Source: Mytilus californianus (lineage: Eukaryota > Mollusca > Bivalvia > Mytilida > Mytilidae). Taken from it: DNA of 64,000 bases. Numbering within the stretch: the stretch's first letter is position 1; the number at the start of each line of letters is the position of its first letter. A model generated the notes under the pieces. That model had not been told where the DNA came from and searched no databases. It saw only the letters and a list, made by a program, of their open reading frames with translations. Of the stretch, positions 1-11,469 are shown piece by piece. Position numbers and translations under genes: made by a program. The DNA lies in assembly GCF_021869535.1 (NCBI RefSeq), contig NW_026262679.1:81651143-81715142 (forward strand), read 5' to 3'.

Positions 1-1412
1 CAAAAGGCAAATGTATTCAAATGTTTTCTGTGAATTTTAATGTTTTGGCATTCAGACGCGACCCTTTTTCTTTTACAGTTATGTGAACTTTAGTAACAGT
101 TGCTGAGGTTTAGATAATTTTATTGTAGAATCATAACATTAAATGAATGCTCTAAAATTATTTTCTTGATTAAATCGTCGAGTATAATAAGTAAGCACAT
201 TGTTGATCATGTCTTTGTAATTGTCTACAAAGTTCATTGCATTGGACAAACCTTCTGAACACGAGTTATGTAATAGGCATGAACTTAGACAACTGTGACA
301 CACAAGCTTTCAAAGACTTCCGCTTTGCGTTTTTTGTAAGTAGTCATCGAAATTTTCCTTTTGCATGCATGTTTTTCATGCGTATTATGTTAGATAATGC
401 GACTTTTGGGTGAAATCAAGCATTTCTTATATACAAGCCAAATATATTATTATGCTTAAAATAACAGATTTCAATCAGAAAGATAGAGGGTTGCTGCTTA
501 CAAGGAAGCTATTAAACCAAGAGTTCCAAGTGATGCAATTGAAGTAATCGATTCGAAATTTTAACAAACGTCATCATGAGTTGTGGAATATTTATTTCAT
601 ACATAACGACGGATATGTTCTAACTGTCGTAACCACAATCCCGTCCTCTTTTCCTCGAATGTGAACTACTTAGTCATTTGGTATATGATGGATCGTCCCA
701 GTATAATTTACGTTTATTGGGTTTTGCAAATTTTGCCTCGTTGCATTTCAGGAAAAAATCGTTTTTAATTGCAGTAATAAATTTCATAAATTTAATTTGT
801 TGGGTTTTTTTTTTATATTTTACTACATTTTTGTGTATTGGAATGCACAATATTATTTTTTTTTTCCTTTTAAAAATATTCATGACAGGTTAATTATGCA
901 AAACGTTCCAACTACCTCAGGCATAGTTGACCTTCGGTAAATTGGGCTAATCTTTTAGATCCCTTGTAGCCATATAGCTCGTAATGATTCTATTATTTTT
1001 TGCGCGATCTTAGATCTTTAGATACCAATATAGTAGTGGTATTTGTAATTTAACCGATTTTTGTTTCCTTTTCAGATTGTGACATTTTTTCGTCGCACCA
1101 GGTCTCGTTCCTTTTTAAAGTTCATGCCATTCCCTCGGGTTTTTTTTATCTTCTAAATCAATTTACGAGATTTGACCATCTGTAAACTTATCACGGCTTG
1201 ATTTATGAATTCCTGGTTTTCTAATATCTAAATTTGAGCGTTTCTGAGGATATTAAATTTCAAAAGTGCGAAGTTTATACAGTGTTGTTTTATTTAATGA
1301 TAATACTTTTGTTTCTGTAATTTCCCTTCTTTCAGTTTCTCTTTTTGAAAAACATATAGTGTGTCTTTTTATGTTGAAATGTTACACTACTGTTTTCAGG
1401 TTAGGGTGAAGG
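1..1412. other. Left flank, no gene recognised
   Basis: AT-rich sequence with no open frame longer than about 70 codons and no recognisable domain on either strand. Because the minus-strand gene at 1856-3559 ends in a splice donor pointing this way, this stretch is most simply read as part of its next intron. I looked for a seven-helix receptor segment here and did not see one. Confidence 0.5.
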
Positions 1413-1735
1413 TTGGCACCTGTTAAAACGTTTAAACCCGCTGCATTTGTATGCACCTGTCCTAAGTCAGAAGCCTGTTGTTCAGTGGTTGTCGTTTGTT
1501 GGTGTGGTTCATAAGTGTTTCTCGTTTCTCGTTTTTATATAGATTCGACCGTTGGTTTTCATGTTTAAATTGTTTTACACTAGTCATTTTGGGCCCTTTA
1601 TAGCTTGCTGTTCGGTGTGAGCCAAGGCTCCGTGTTGAAGGCCGTACTTTGACCTATAATTGTTTACTTTTTACACATTTTGATTTGGATGGAGAGTTGT
1701 CTCATTCGCACTCATACCACATCTTCTTATTTTGT
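1413..1735 (-). repeat. Interspersed repeat family A, minus-strand copy
   Basis: Read on the minus strand this matches the copy at 42266-42515 over most of its length, including the start block (GATGTGGTATGAGTGC), the block GGCCTTCAACACGGAGCC and the block AACGACAACCACTGAACA. Twelve full or partial copies of this family are present in the window in both orientations. It has no coding capacity. I associate it with mytilid genomes from memory. Confidence 0.8.
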
Positions 1736-1855
1736 ATGTAAAGAACGAAGAAGTATTGAGAACGCGTTTTTACAAATAATTTTATACTCCCAAAAGAATA
1801 TAGTAAGGTCAGTCTTTGTTTCACAACATTTTTTCACTATCGAGTAAAACCTTAC

Positions 1856-3559
1856 CAGTCTTTTGTCAAACAACTGATCTGGCAAACACATTAGATCTGA
1901 ATCTTTTTGTATGGAGCTATCATATGAGGTCAACATAAACATAGAACGGTAACTTAAACTGTCTGCTGAACTATAATCACTTACTACACAAAGCCGACAA
2001 AATACGCTTTGAATTATGTATTTATTAGACGGTACTATATCACATTGATTTGTTCCTACGTTCAATAGTTCTTGAAATTTTCGATCCAAACAGAAAAAAT
2101 GAGTAAGATCTTCCCTTTCATTACACATATAGCAGAAAATATTATAATACCCATTGTATGCCATTAGGTTTTTATCTTCAAAAGAAAGACATGCGTTTTC
2201 GATCATATCGTAGGTTTTTGTGTCGTATCCCGGATTTTGACAATTTCTAATGAGATTTGTTTGGCGAAAGCATTTCATCATACTAACTGGGTCTTCGATT
2301 TGAATCGTGCAGCCTCTTGACATTGATTCAGTTTTAATTTGATTTATGTTGTAAAACAAACTGAAAACTTCTCGGCTCGGACAAGTGATGGTATACTGCC
2401 ATTGTCTCGTGAACGAAACTGAATCATCTGTATTATCATTCGCTTTAGTTTCATAAGGATGAGTGTCTTCGACATCAAAAGTTGAATTTAGAACATGTAG
2501 AGCGTCATATGTTCCCAACATAAAACCAGAGGTACAGTATCGAGAAAAAATATAGTAAACATGACCAATTCTTGCGAAATTTTCACTGTAAAAAATATCA
2601 CTCACGAATTCTGTTGTTGCATTGATATTGCAAAGATAGCAATATCTGTTTTTGAATGGATACATACTTCGGTCAAGGTTGGTACTGTTGCAAAGTTTCG
2701 AGTAGTCATTAGAATCACTTGGCAAACACGTTGTTATAATTTCAATTTTTCCAGATGGAGGGTTGCACATGTAACAAAATACATTTCGAAACATTCCGAT
2801 TGGTTGATCTAGGGATTGGCATGCGTTGACAATTGCATCTTCGTTTGAAAACCAAGTGCCAGTTTGATTGCATTCTGATATAAAAACGGCTGGATTGTTA
2901 ATACAAATTTGGACAGGCAGGTTCTGATTGTTTGCTAAAATGATACAATTATTTTCTAAAGCAAGTTCAACTATTTCATTTAAAGAACTTAGAATATTGA
3001 AATCAGTCATTTCCGAACATTCAAAATCCGGAAACCATGACTGAATGTTGTAATTATCATTATTGCACTCGGAACAGTATATACTGTCATATGTCAAAAA
3101 GCTGTCTAATGACGTCACAGGTAGTGTAGTCAATTTTTCCGATAAATTTCTCTTTAGTTTACATTTGGAATTAAGGTCATCCGGTGTGTGAGCAGGACAT
3201 TCTTTAACAACTTTGTGATCAGTTTGGTTTATTTTTAAAATGTTTACATCCCGCATAGAGTTGTCATAAAATATTTCGTTTTCACATATTCTATCAGGAA
3301 ATAGAAATTCAATCTCAGGACAACAGTTTCCACGTTTTATACAATCAAAGGTACAAGAGCAACTATGGCAGATTGACGTTACAGGATTATGTTCCGTACT
3401 GGAATGGTTTATGCCTTTAACCATACATTTTGATATACCACAAAAGTTATAATATTGTCTGAGAGCATCTTTCTTCCAGGTGTCGTTTGCTTTCTGTTCT
3501 ATACTCAACTCAATCAATATGGAAATAATGCTGAAAAATTTCAGAATTCTTCGTCGCAT
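1856..3559 (-). CDS. Somatomedin-B-like, Cys-rich receptor ectodomain (first coding exon, partial)
   Basis: One long exon of 568 codons. On the minus strand a good acceptor (TTTCTTATTACAG) ends at 3592, so the ATG at 3559 is preferred over the upstream in-frame ATG at 3607, which would lie in an intron. The exon ends at 1856 in phase 0 before GTAAGG, so the gene continues beyond the window. The product starts with basic residues and a hydrophobic stretch (about residues 1-22), a plausible signal peptide. A dense cysteine cluster at about residues 64-92 (C-x2-C-x-C-x3-C-x4-CC) fits a somatomedin-B fold. It is followed by five Y/F-C-x2-C motifs (CSEC, CYMC, CYLC, CYMC, CRLC), the bivalve pattern seen upstream of secretin/adhesion-type seven-helix receptors. 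The receptor assignment is inference: no membrane helices are inside the window, and a secreted protein is possible. Confidence 0.7.
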
Positions 3560-3591
3560 TTCGAATAGATTCACAAATCTGTTAGGAAATG

Positions 3592-4309
3592 CTGTAATAA
3601 GAAACAATATTTATGACATAATGAAACCAATTCAATAATATAAGATGACCATTTCGAAGATACAGTCTCGTGGAAATTTAATTGGTATTAAATGTTTACT
3701 CAGAAATGACCCTATCATTGGTTTACTTGTCTTTCCTCAAACCTTTAGAACTGTAATGGATTGTTAATCAATTTGTGATTTTCCAATCATCATTTGAATT
3801 GTCTAACAAACTATACGGCATAGGTTTTTCTCATTGTTGAAGGCCGTACAGTTGCTTATAATTGCTTACATCCACTTCATTTGAACTTTGATGGATAGTT
3901 GTCTCATTGGCAATCATACCACACCTCCTTATTTTCATAGCTTGTAGTTCATAGCAAATCTGAGAACTCCATTTACTATTACATCATGAAAGGAAAGAGA
4001 TGTTTGAAAATCCATAACCAGTCATATTTTCTTTGAATATCTAGTACAACGGAAATCTCCTTCCCCAAACTTCACAAAATCCTTATAATGAACGATATAT
4101 AGCAGCCCTGTCCACTAGATTTTCCACTAGTCATTTAACTTAGATTCTTACTTTCATTCTTTCCAAAGTAAAAGATGGCCTTCAAATTTATTTTGGTGAA
4201 GTATATTCAATCACACAGATGTAATTTCTTAAAAATTCTTAAGATTTTTTTTAATCATTAATCAAAGTCATTCAAATATTGCAACAGTAACAAACTTTTG
4301 ATTTTCAAC
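3592..4309. other. Upstream flank or intron of the minus-strand gene; one repeat fragment
   Basis: No gene recognised. It contains a minus-strand terminal fragment of repeat family A at about 3833-3940 (TTGTCTCATTGGCAATCATA). The pyrimidine tract next to 3592 is the inferred 3' splice site of the minus-strand gene, so an upstream non-coding exon probably lies at higher coordinates; I could not place it. Confidence 0.6.
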
Positions 4310-5220
4310 ACATTAAACTACTATTCCTAATGCTCGAATAAAAGATCGACTACGTCTTCATATCAAACATTTTTAAATTGCAAAAATGGGATTCGTAGAT
4401 ACAAATGTCTTGTTCTTGATCACGAAAAATCTAATTTGTATATAACTAATTACAGTTTGTCATTATGTTGTACAGTTATATCATTAAACCAGGTTAAGGA
4501 GAGAGTCAAGTGCTCCAAAACGGTTTGACTCTGCAACATGTGCCTGACCACAGATATTATCAAAATCCTACACTTTTAGTTTTTGACCGAAAACATATTT
4601 GTTAAGTTTTGTGGATTGATATTTCAACAACCGGACGGGTTTTCAATATGTACCAATGCGCAATACTACTATCCTACTTTTTTTTATCTTTGTGAAGCCG
4701 AAAAAAAAAACATTATCCAAGCTAATAAGTGAAAACACTTTGCCAAATTCATAAGTTTTATCTTTAAGATATCCATTTCTTCAATTGGCCTATTTTTGAG
4801 CAAGTTCTTGCATCTAATATATCCCAGTAAAGTGGATTCCAATGATACTAATGACATAAAGCCTGTGTTATATCTGGACCTTTTCTTGAAATTGACACAA
4901 ATGGAAGATTTTTAACAGGGATCTATGACAAACGTGAGGATTTCAATTCTTCAATTGCAATCTTCACTCTTTCCAGTACTTGTATACCCTCTGTCCATCG
5001 AATGGCGTTTATTTATCTCAAAGTATGCGTTACGTGCAAGTTCGCATTAAACATACTTCATAAACAGGGGTTAGATATATAGGTTAAATCTTCATACAAA
5101 ACGTTTCAAGAAAGTTAATGGCGAAAAACATCTGAAATCGATGTTACACAAGTTTTCTGGTCACCATTACGGATTGATGTATATGTGTCTCAAATTACGA
5201 GAAACATATATGTCAAAAGA
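4310..5220 (+). pseudogene. Decayed retroelement reverse-transcriptase C-terminal region
   Basis: No long frame is open, but a broken protein can be followed across frames. It begins near 4330 with an arginine/lysine-rich stretch, continues with a YLDLFL block near 4870, and then, after a frameshift near 4890, shows the block IYDKREDF at 4921-4944. I recall this block, followed by an I-F/P-x-L-S-S-x-I-P segment, from reverse-transcriptase proteins that are abundant in bivalve genomes. Several stops and shifts show it is dead. The class (Penelope-like or another lineage) cannot be settled from this fragment, and the ends are approximate. Confidence 0.55.
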
Positions 5221-5984
5221 TTTCCGAATTTTCTGATTTCCAATAATGATTTTGTTTACTTCGTGTTGATTTTGATCCTATGGATGCCTGCATTTGCCCT
5301 GTCGATCTACACGGTCACGAGTTCATGTGATTCCCTGTGTTAAATTTACTCTTATATATATAATTTAAATTCATTTCCGACTTTTTAATATCGATAAACT
5401 TCTGTTAGCTCTCAATTTAATTCTTCACATGAGACATTTTTGTTCGTTATTTTTCTTGTCTGTTAAGATCAAAATGGTCCAAAATTACGATGAACGGAAA
5501 GAAACGAGTAATAAAGGACAGCTAGAATTGCGGTTATAACGATCGCGGGAAACTGAATGATTATCGTTAATTGGAAAATGTTATTATAAACAAATTTAGA
5601 ATGGGAATTATTCGGAAAAGAGATAATGGGTTTAATTTACTAGTACACGACACACAAAAAAAACTGTCAAATACATGTAAGCAATTGATATAAATAGAAA
5701 GGGCTTTAATTTTTCATTTATATCAATTTGATAAATTTGTAAATAAAGATCATATGTGGGATTTGCACTTGAAAAGAAATAAGGGAAGGGACGAATTATT
5801 ATTATCGCAACTGGAAAATAAAGGAAATGTGGATTAGATAAATATTGTATTCTTATAACAGGCTACCTAAGGACAGCTTGCTGAAGGCATGTCCTTCTCC
5901 AAACACTTGTCTTGGACTTATAGGCTAATAAAGTCTGATAAGTGTACAGGTTGAAATGGATAATAACTTGAAATGGTACTAACT
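5221..5984. other. Intergenic, nothing recognised
   Basis: AT-rich sequence without open frames of note, recognisable repeats or RNA-like structure. Confidence 0.5.
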
Positions 5985-7310
5985 TTACTGCATCAAATGA
6001 CCATTTCGACAAATGATATCTCTTTCGTGATGATCGATTGAATAATATTTATAAATGATTAATCAGAAAAATATATAAACTTTGGAGTGATGATATAACC
6101 GTAAAAGCCCGCACAAGGAACCAGAGCCATACGTGAGAGATAAATTTTAAAATGATTTTCTAAGATTTATTTTTCGGTTCTTGAACATCTTTGGCTTTCA
6201 ATTGTTCGGTTTTGAACGTTCCTGGTGAAGGTAAATCCATAAAAGCGGTTCGGACTCATGAAATTTATAATGTGTTGTTTTCATTATTTTAGTACTAGTT
6301 CGATACCGCTGCTGGTGGATTATTAGTTCCCGGTTGAATCATCTACTCAGTAGTCAGTACTTCGGTACTGAGATTATTTATAACAAACATTTCTCAAGTC
6401 AGGAGCCTCTGGCCGTTGATAGTCTTGTATGTTGTTTTGATTTTTTTTAATTTTTTGTTCATGTATATGTTTCGGAGTTTAGTGTGACGCGTCCATTTTC
6501 GCTGAACTAGTACACATATTTGTTTAGGGGCCAGCAGAAGCCCGCCTCCGGTTGCGGGATTTTCTCGCTATGTTGAAGACCCATTGGTGGCCTTGGGCTG
6601 TTTTCTGCTCTATCGTTTGATTGTTGTCTCTTTGACACATTCCCCATTTCCATTATAAAAAATATGGAACAATTCAATTGAGAAAACTAACGGCCTAATT
6701 TATAAAAAAAACAATTTACGAAAAACAAATATGAACCAACATGAACCAACGACAACCACTGAACTACAGGCTCCTGACTTTGTACAGGCACATAAAGAAA
6801 GTGGCGGGGTTAAACATGTTTGTGAGCGCTTAACCCTCCCGCTAACCTGGTACAGTGGTGTAACAGCACAAGATAAGAACAAACTATAAAAGTTAGTTGA
6901 AAAAGGCTTAACCCATAACTTAGTTCTTCAACTATTTCGGTTCTTACATTTTGTATACACCCTTGGCTTTTAGATATTCGGTATTGAGCGTTCCTGATGA
7001 ATATAAATCAAGAAAAGCGCTTCGGGTGCATGAAATTTATAATATGCTGTTTTTATTTTTTACATCTACAAATTTTACTCAATCTATATCCGTATTTTCA
7101 TGCCAGTACAAAGTGTTTTAGCTACTTGGCTGGTGATTACCTCGGGGACTAATAGTCGAACCAGTGGTAACAATGACGATACACGGTACCGATTTTACTG
7201 CACCAGATGCGCTATCTCTTCGGTGATGCCCGAGGACGAAATATATTTGTAAATCCAAAACATAAATACAAGCTCTGAAGGGCAAATTAAACGTAAAGGA
7301 CAAAAACTTT
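5985..7310. repeat. Composite block of interspersed repeats
   Basis: Several families are joined here. About 5985-6410 and 6925-7120 share blocks such as GAACGTTCCTGGTGAAGGT / GAGCGTTCCTGATGAATAT and TGAAATTTATAATGTG. Part of this family recurs inverted at 7120-7310 (TTTACTGCACCAGATGCGC) and again at 27960-28110. About 6380-6657 is a second family with GCGGGATTTTCTCGC and the end CACATTCCCCATTTCC. About 6658-6915 is a plus-strand 3' portion of family A (GGCGGGGTTAAACATG). Short open frames in this block are shadows of the repeats, not genes. Confidence 0.7.
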
Positions 7311-8329
7311 AATTTTATACATTATAATCGGTAAAATATTGCAAAAGATACATTATTTTTTAGACATATTTGAAACATGTATTTCAAAACTTTAAATTTG
7401 AGAAAAGGAATTTGTTGCTGTGAGGAAGGGAAGTGGCACGATGCATTCAACTGGGAAACAAGCTTTATGTCACCTGCAATCTTTTCTCAATGACATATGC
7501 TTAAGATAGTTTGCGCCAAAAAGAATACATGACCAAGGAATGAAGTTATCACAAATACATGTATATTCAATTGCCTTACCTTCAATTTAAAATGATACTG
7601 TCAGTTAGTATCACCAGATATAAATGAACTGTTTGGTGTTTGTAATAAATTTACATTATTTGAATAAATATTGAATATTGATGACATTTTCTACTGTTTA
7701 ATAAATTTATAATGGACATTTCATCTGATGATGGCACGAACAATCCTGCAGACGTCAATAATCAAGTATTTGAATAGCAAGAAATTTAATTGAAACAATA
7801 GTTGATGTGCAAACAATATAACTTTATTAAAATTATTTCTGTGTGCATAATCGGTCGTGATTTATATTTTATATATAACTCTATTCTCTTCATCTAAAAT
7901 CGAAGCTATTACATTGCTCAGTTTAGCCGATAGCGACCTTAAATATTACAATATTGAATATACATGTATTGGGGAAAATGTATGATAATTGTCAATTTTT
8001 CAACTGGCCATGGTGACACGTAGCATACGGAATTGATCAAGAGAGATAAATGTATAACCTTTAGTGTCAGAACTGGTCAATTTTCAAATATTTTGAGACC
8101 TAGAAGCTTCTGGGAGTCTGTGTTGCCCCAGTGTACAGCATTTATGTCAATAGGTCTGCAAGAATTTTACTTGGCATATACTAGCATTCAGAATGATATT
8201 CAGTGGATGTAGCTACCTGGAATTTCCATTGCCATTTTCTAACTCTCATTAAACTTTCTAAGTTAAGAACTCCATTCATTTTACAAAAAATACTGAGATC
8301 ATAGAAGTTAAGAAATTATGTTAAAAAAT
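7311..8329. other. Intergenic, nothing recognised
   Basis: AT-rich, no supported coding region. The right part could be a further decayed segment of the retroelement remnant that follows, but no motif can be named. Confidence 0.45.
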
Positions 8330-8938
8330 GTTCAATAGTTCTTTAATATCTCTAATCGGAACTGTATTTTGAATCTGAGATGCCATCGGAACAAATTTGG
8401 AACTGTGTTCATGAATTTTTAGCTAATAGAAAAGCAATTTACACACTGCTGTCAATTGAAGCTACAACACAAAATTATTTAAACAGAACGTAGGATATAA
8501 AAAAATGAAACTTGAGTCCAAATAGTATTTGCCAATTCTGTCAAGGATGAGAAACATTACCACATCTTTTTGCTCATTGTAAATTAGTTGAAGAAATTTT
8601 TATTGATATGTTCAAGGATTTTTACTGTACAAATCCTATGTTAAATGAATTTTGTACTGGTCAAAATATTATCAATTTTCTAAAAACAGAAAAGAATATA
8701 CTCCTGGGTAATGATATTAAAGGTGGTGTAAACATGAAGATTATTGATACTGTACTTGTAACTATAAAATGGGTAATTTGGAAATATATGATACATCAAC
8801 GAAAGAAACTTTCTAGATCAAATATAGTTGATATGGGTAAACGTGAAATCAAGTTTTTGCTTACATGTATTAAACATAAATTAAAAGTGATGACGTATAT
8901 TCAAACACTACAAACATTCTCTGCTAGGTAATTAGTTT
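8330..8938 (+). pseudogene. Non-LTR retrotransposon C-terminal remnant with zinc-knuckle-like motif
   Basis: From about 8515 a frame reads C-Q-F-C, then an in-frame TGA at about 8548, then E-T-L-P-H-L-F-A-H-C, and stays open to the TAG at 8929-8931. The pattern C-x2-C with E-T-x-x-H-L-F-x-x-C downstream is the zinc-binding segment found after the reverse-transcriptase domain of many non-LTR retrotransposons. The following 100 codons are basic and fit the tail of such an ORF. There is no reverse-transcriptase core upstream, so this is a 5'-truncated, mutated copy. It is unrelated in sequence to the LINE at 22193. Confidence 0.6.
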
Positions 8939-10831
8939 GTGTATCGTATCATATATAAAGATGAACAATATAATTTCATATATAGATGTAATAATTTTTT
9001 ACTCACCACCATTAATCTCCTTCACATTTTCAACTTTTATAACGTGGGACATAATTACATATTGGTCATACAACCGTTACAAATAATTTAAATAACAATA
9101 AAGGGCTATCATAATGTATTGCCCATTGGCTCTTTTAAAATTGGCCATCTGGCACGGCACAGATAGCATATTCGAAATTTACTTTAGAAAACAAATCTTG
9201 TTTATTTTCATATATATTTTTATTTATGAATTTCAATTCTTAATTACATTGGTGAGATAGAAGACATAAATAAAATTATGATTATTGTAAATTCAAAGTT
9301 TCTAAAAATATCAAAATATGAAATATTCTCCCATTTTTTTACCTGGAAAGTGGGAATTGATGTACTCGTATGATGTCCTTAGCATACGTCCCTGGGTTGC
9401 TCATGGTTATTTTACATCAGGTGTTATTTGATAAAATGTGTTTAAATTTAAAACAAAAAACAAAACCAAAAAAAAATGTAGTTTTTCACATCGGATTTCA
9501 CATTAATCGTTTCATGAAAATGTGTTCATGTTGGTTTTCAAACTGGTTTACAATCAGTATAAAAAAAACTTCAACAAAGACTTCTAGAGGTCAACATGCG
9601 GTCTTCAACAAAAGACAAGTGTCTATACATTATGTCAAGTTCGCGGAGTATATAAAAGTTTTATATTCCTGAAGAGCAAAATACATCACGATATACTGAC
9701 TCAACACCAGAACTGACTAAGTTCCTGACTTGGAAACAGTGACGGGATTAAACTTGGTTTGTTTAACATACAATCTCCCCTTTTTATATATTGATAAAAA
9801 TGTACTTAGAAGAACAAACAATAAAATACCTGTATAAAAGAGTTATAACAACTAAAACACATGTTATACTAAATAATATCGTATCAACGAATGCTCGCAT
9901 TTACTGGAAGCAAGCTAAATCTGTTTTTAAATAATTCAGATATGACGTAACTCGCTTACTCGTCGAAGTTATAATCATATAACGATCTATAATTAGATTG
10001 GAACAAGCTCAGCGTACTATGTTTGCTTAAAGTAAGTTCAGGCGAACAATTAAGTTAGGTATACTTTGGGGGAAAATTGACTTTTTAAAGAATGTGTCGC
10101 CTAATGTTCATATCTGCAGGTATCTTTTTGAAAATATTTAAATTCGGGTTTTGTTAGGTCTTTGAGAAGTATCACCAAAAAATGAGAGAAGATTTCTGCA
10201 TGATACGATTATCTTAATTGTAGTATCATATACAGAAAAATCATAACTGTCAAAAGAGACAAATTGACCCCTAAAGGAACATACATTGTCCAAAATTTCA
10301 AATAATTTTGAACACTACAGAATTACAACATGTACAAGCGCCAAAAGCTATATTGAAAGTTCTAAACGCCCAGGATATAGACCGGCAACAACGTGAGAGA
10401 GAAGAAAAGACAGCGATTTTACTACGCGAACAAAGTTTTCTTTTCATTATAAGGACATGGATAGTAATACAAATAGACAGGAAATACTCTTTGTGCCGCG
10501 AGAACCAAACTCTTCATTTTCTAACATTTGGAGTACACCGCTGCTGGTGGACTGTTCGTCCCCGTGTGTACTTAAGGTCAGACCAGTTGTCATTGCAAAA
10601 TCTATGACATCCGTTTCTTAAATTTTCTGTTGAATTTGGGCTGGACTATTCTGGTTATGTCACTTTTTGTCATTTATCTCATCAATTACTTCTACGTCGC
10701 CTTATTTCATTGATTCCAGCGCTTCGAACTCACCAAAGTGTTGTGTTCAGTTTGTATCCTTTTTTCTGTGGGGGTTAGCAGAGACCGATCTAGGGGGCTG
10801 GGGGCTGCCCCCTTTATGGAACCACATATAT
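8939..10831. other. Intergenic, weak repeat traces only
   Basis: No supported gene. About 9690-9785 resembles a repeat with the block GTTCCTGACTTGG followed by GGGATTAAACTTGG, and 10525-10575 carries a short piece (CGCTGCTGGTGGACT) shared with the composite block at 6300. An open frame at 10308-10607 has a charged stretch but no splice context or domain that I recognise. Confidence 0.5.
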
Positions 10832-11173
10832 GAGGATCTCAGTATGGGGTCTTTCATTTCTGTATTCTTTAATTATTGGGGGCATTTTTATTTTTATCTT
10901 TAAATATAACGCTTATTCTTCAAATTCTAATGAAAATGAGTTTCCTATTAGATTTAAATTATTTGTTATTACATGATTTTTTTCATTGTGTACAAGGTTC
11001 GTTTCTGTAATCAGTATTTTATTACCAATTCTTTCAATTTCACAGTTATTCTTTATTCTTTTGCACCCCATTATTCTCTATATTCTCTTTTTTTTCTTTT
11101 TTTGCTCATATTTTCTCTATTCAATAATTTTTTGGCCATTATTCTCTAATCTGTTAACACCATCCACACCCTC
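10832..11173. mobile_element. MITE family M, copy 1 (341-342 bp)
   Basis: Begins GAGGATCTCAGTATGGGG and ends in CCATCCACACCCTC, a diverged pair of terminal inverted repeats matching those of the copies at 13175, 19474 and 51776. It is flanked by ATATAT on the left and ATATAC on the right, a 6-bp target duplication with one mismatch. The interior is rich in TTCTCTATTCT-type runs. No coding capacity. Confidence 0.6.
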
Positions 11174-11438
11174 ATATACCAGTATGGTTTTTACATATAA
11201 TTTTTACATGTTCCACTCCTAGTATTGCCTAGTTTGGCCCCCACCCTTACTTTTCAAAATCCAGGATCCGAATCTGGTTATCCTTTAGGCCTTAAACATG
11301 AATTCGCATGTGTATTCCATCATGTCCATGGCTTACATTTGTATGCTGATATTTTTTGGAATGCATATTGACAGCAAATTACAGGTCATGTTTTTATACG
11401 ACTAGAAGACTGGGTGTCGAAAAATGTTACCTTTTTTT

Positions 11439-11469
11439 GCAAGGATTTGTATAGTATACAAATCCTTGC
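11439..11469. repeat. Perfect 31-bp palindrome
   Basis: The left arm GCAAGGATTTGTATA (11439-11453) and the right arm TATACAAATCCTTGC (11455-11469) are exact reverse complements around a single G. It would form a 15-bp hairpin in single-stranded form. Function is unknown; it may be the core or the tip of an interspersed repeat. Confidence 0.85.

Noticed and set aside
2561..2812. 83-codon plus-strand frame
   Set aside because: Antisense of the minus-strand cysteine-rich exon; the Cys motifs are coherent only on the minus strand.
3560..3607. Upstream in-frame ATG (3607) as start of the Cys-rich protein
   Set aside because: A strong 3' splice site ends at 3592 between this ATG and the rest, and the next ATG at 3559 gives a better signal peptide.
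10308..10607. 99-codon frame with a charged stretch (DRQQREREEK)
   Set aside because: No homology recognised, no splice sites that would extend it, and its end overlaps a repeat fragment.
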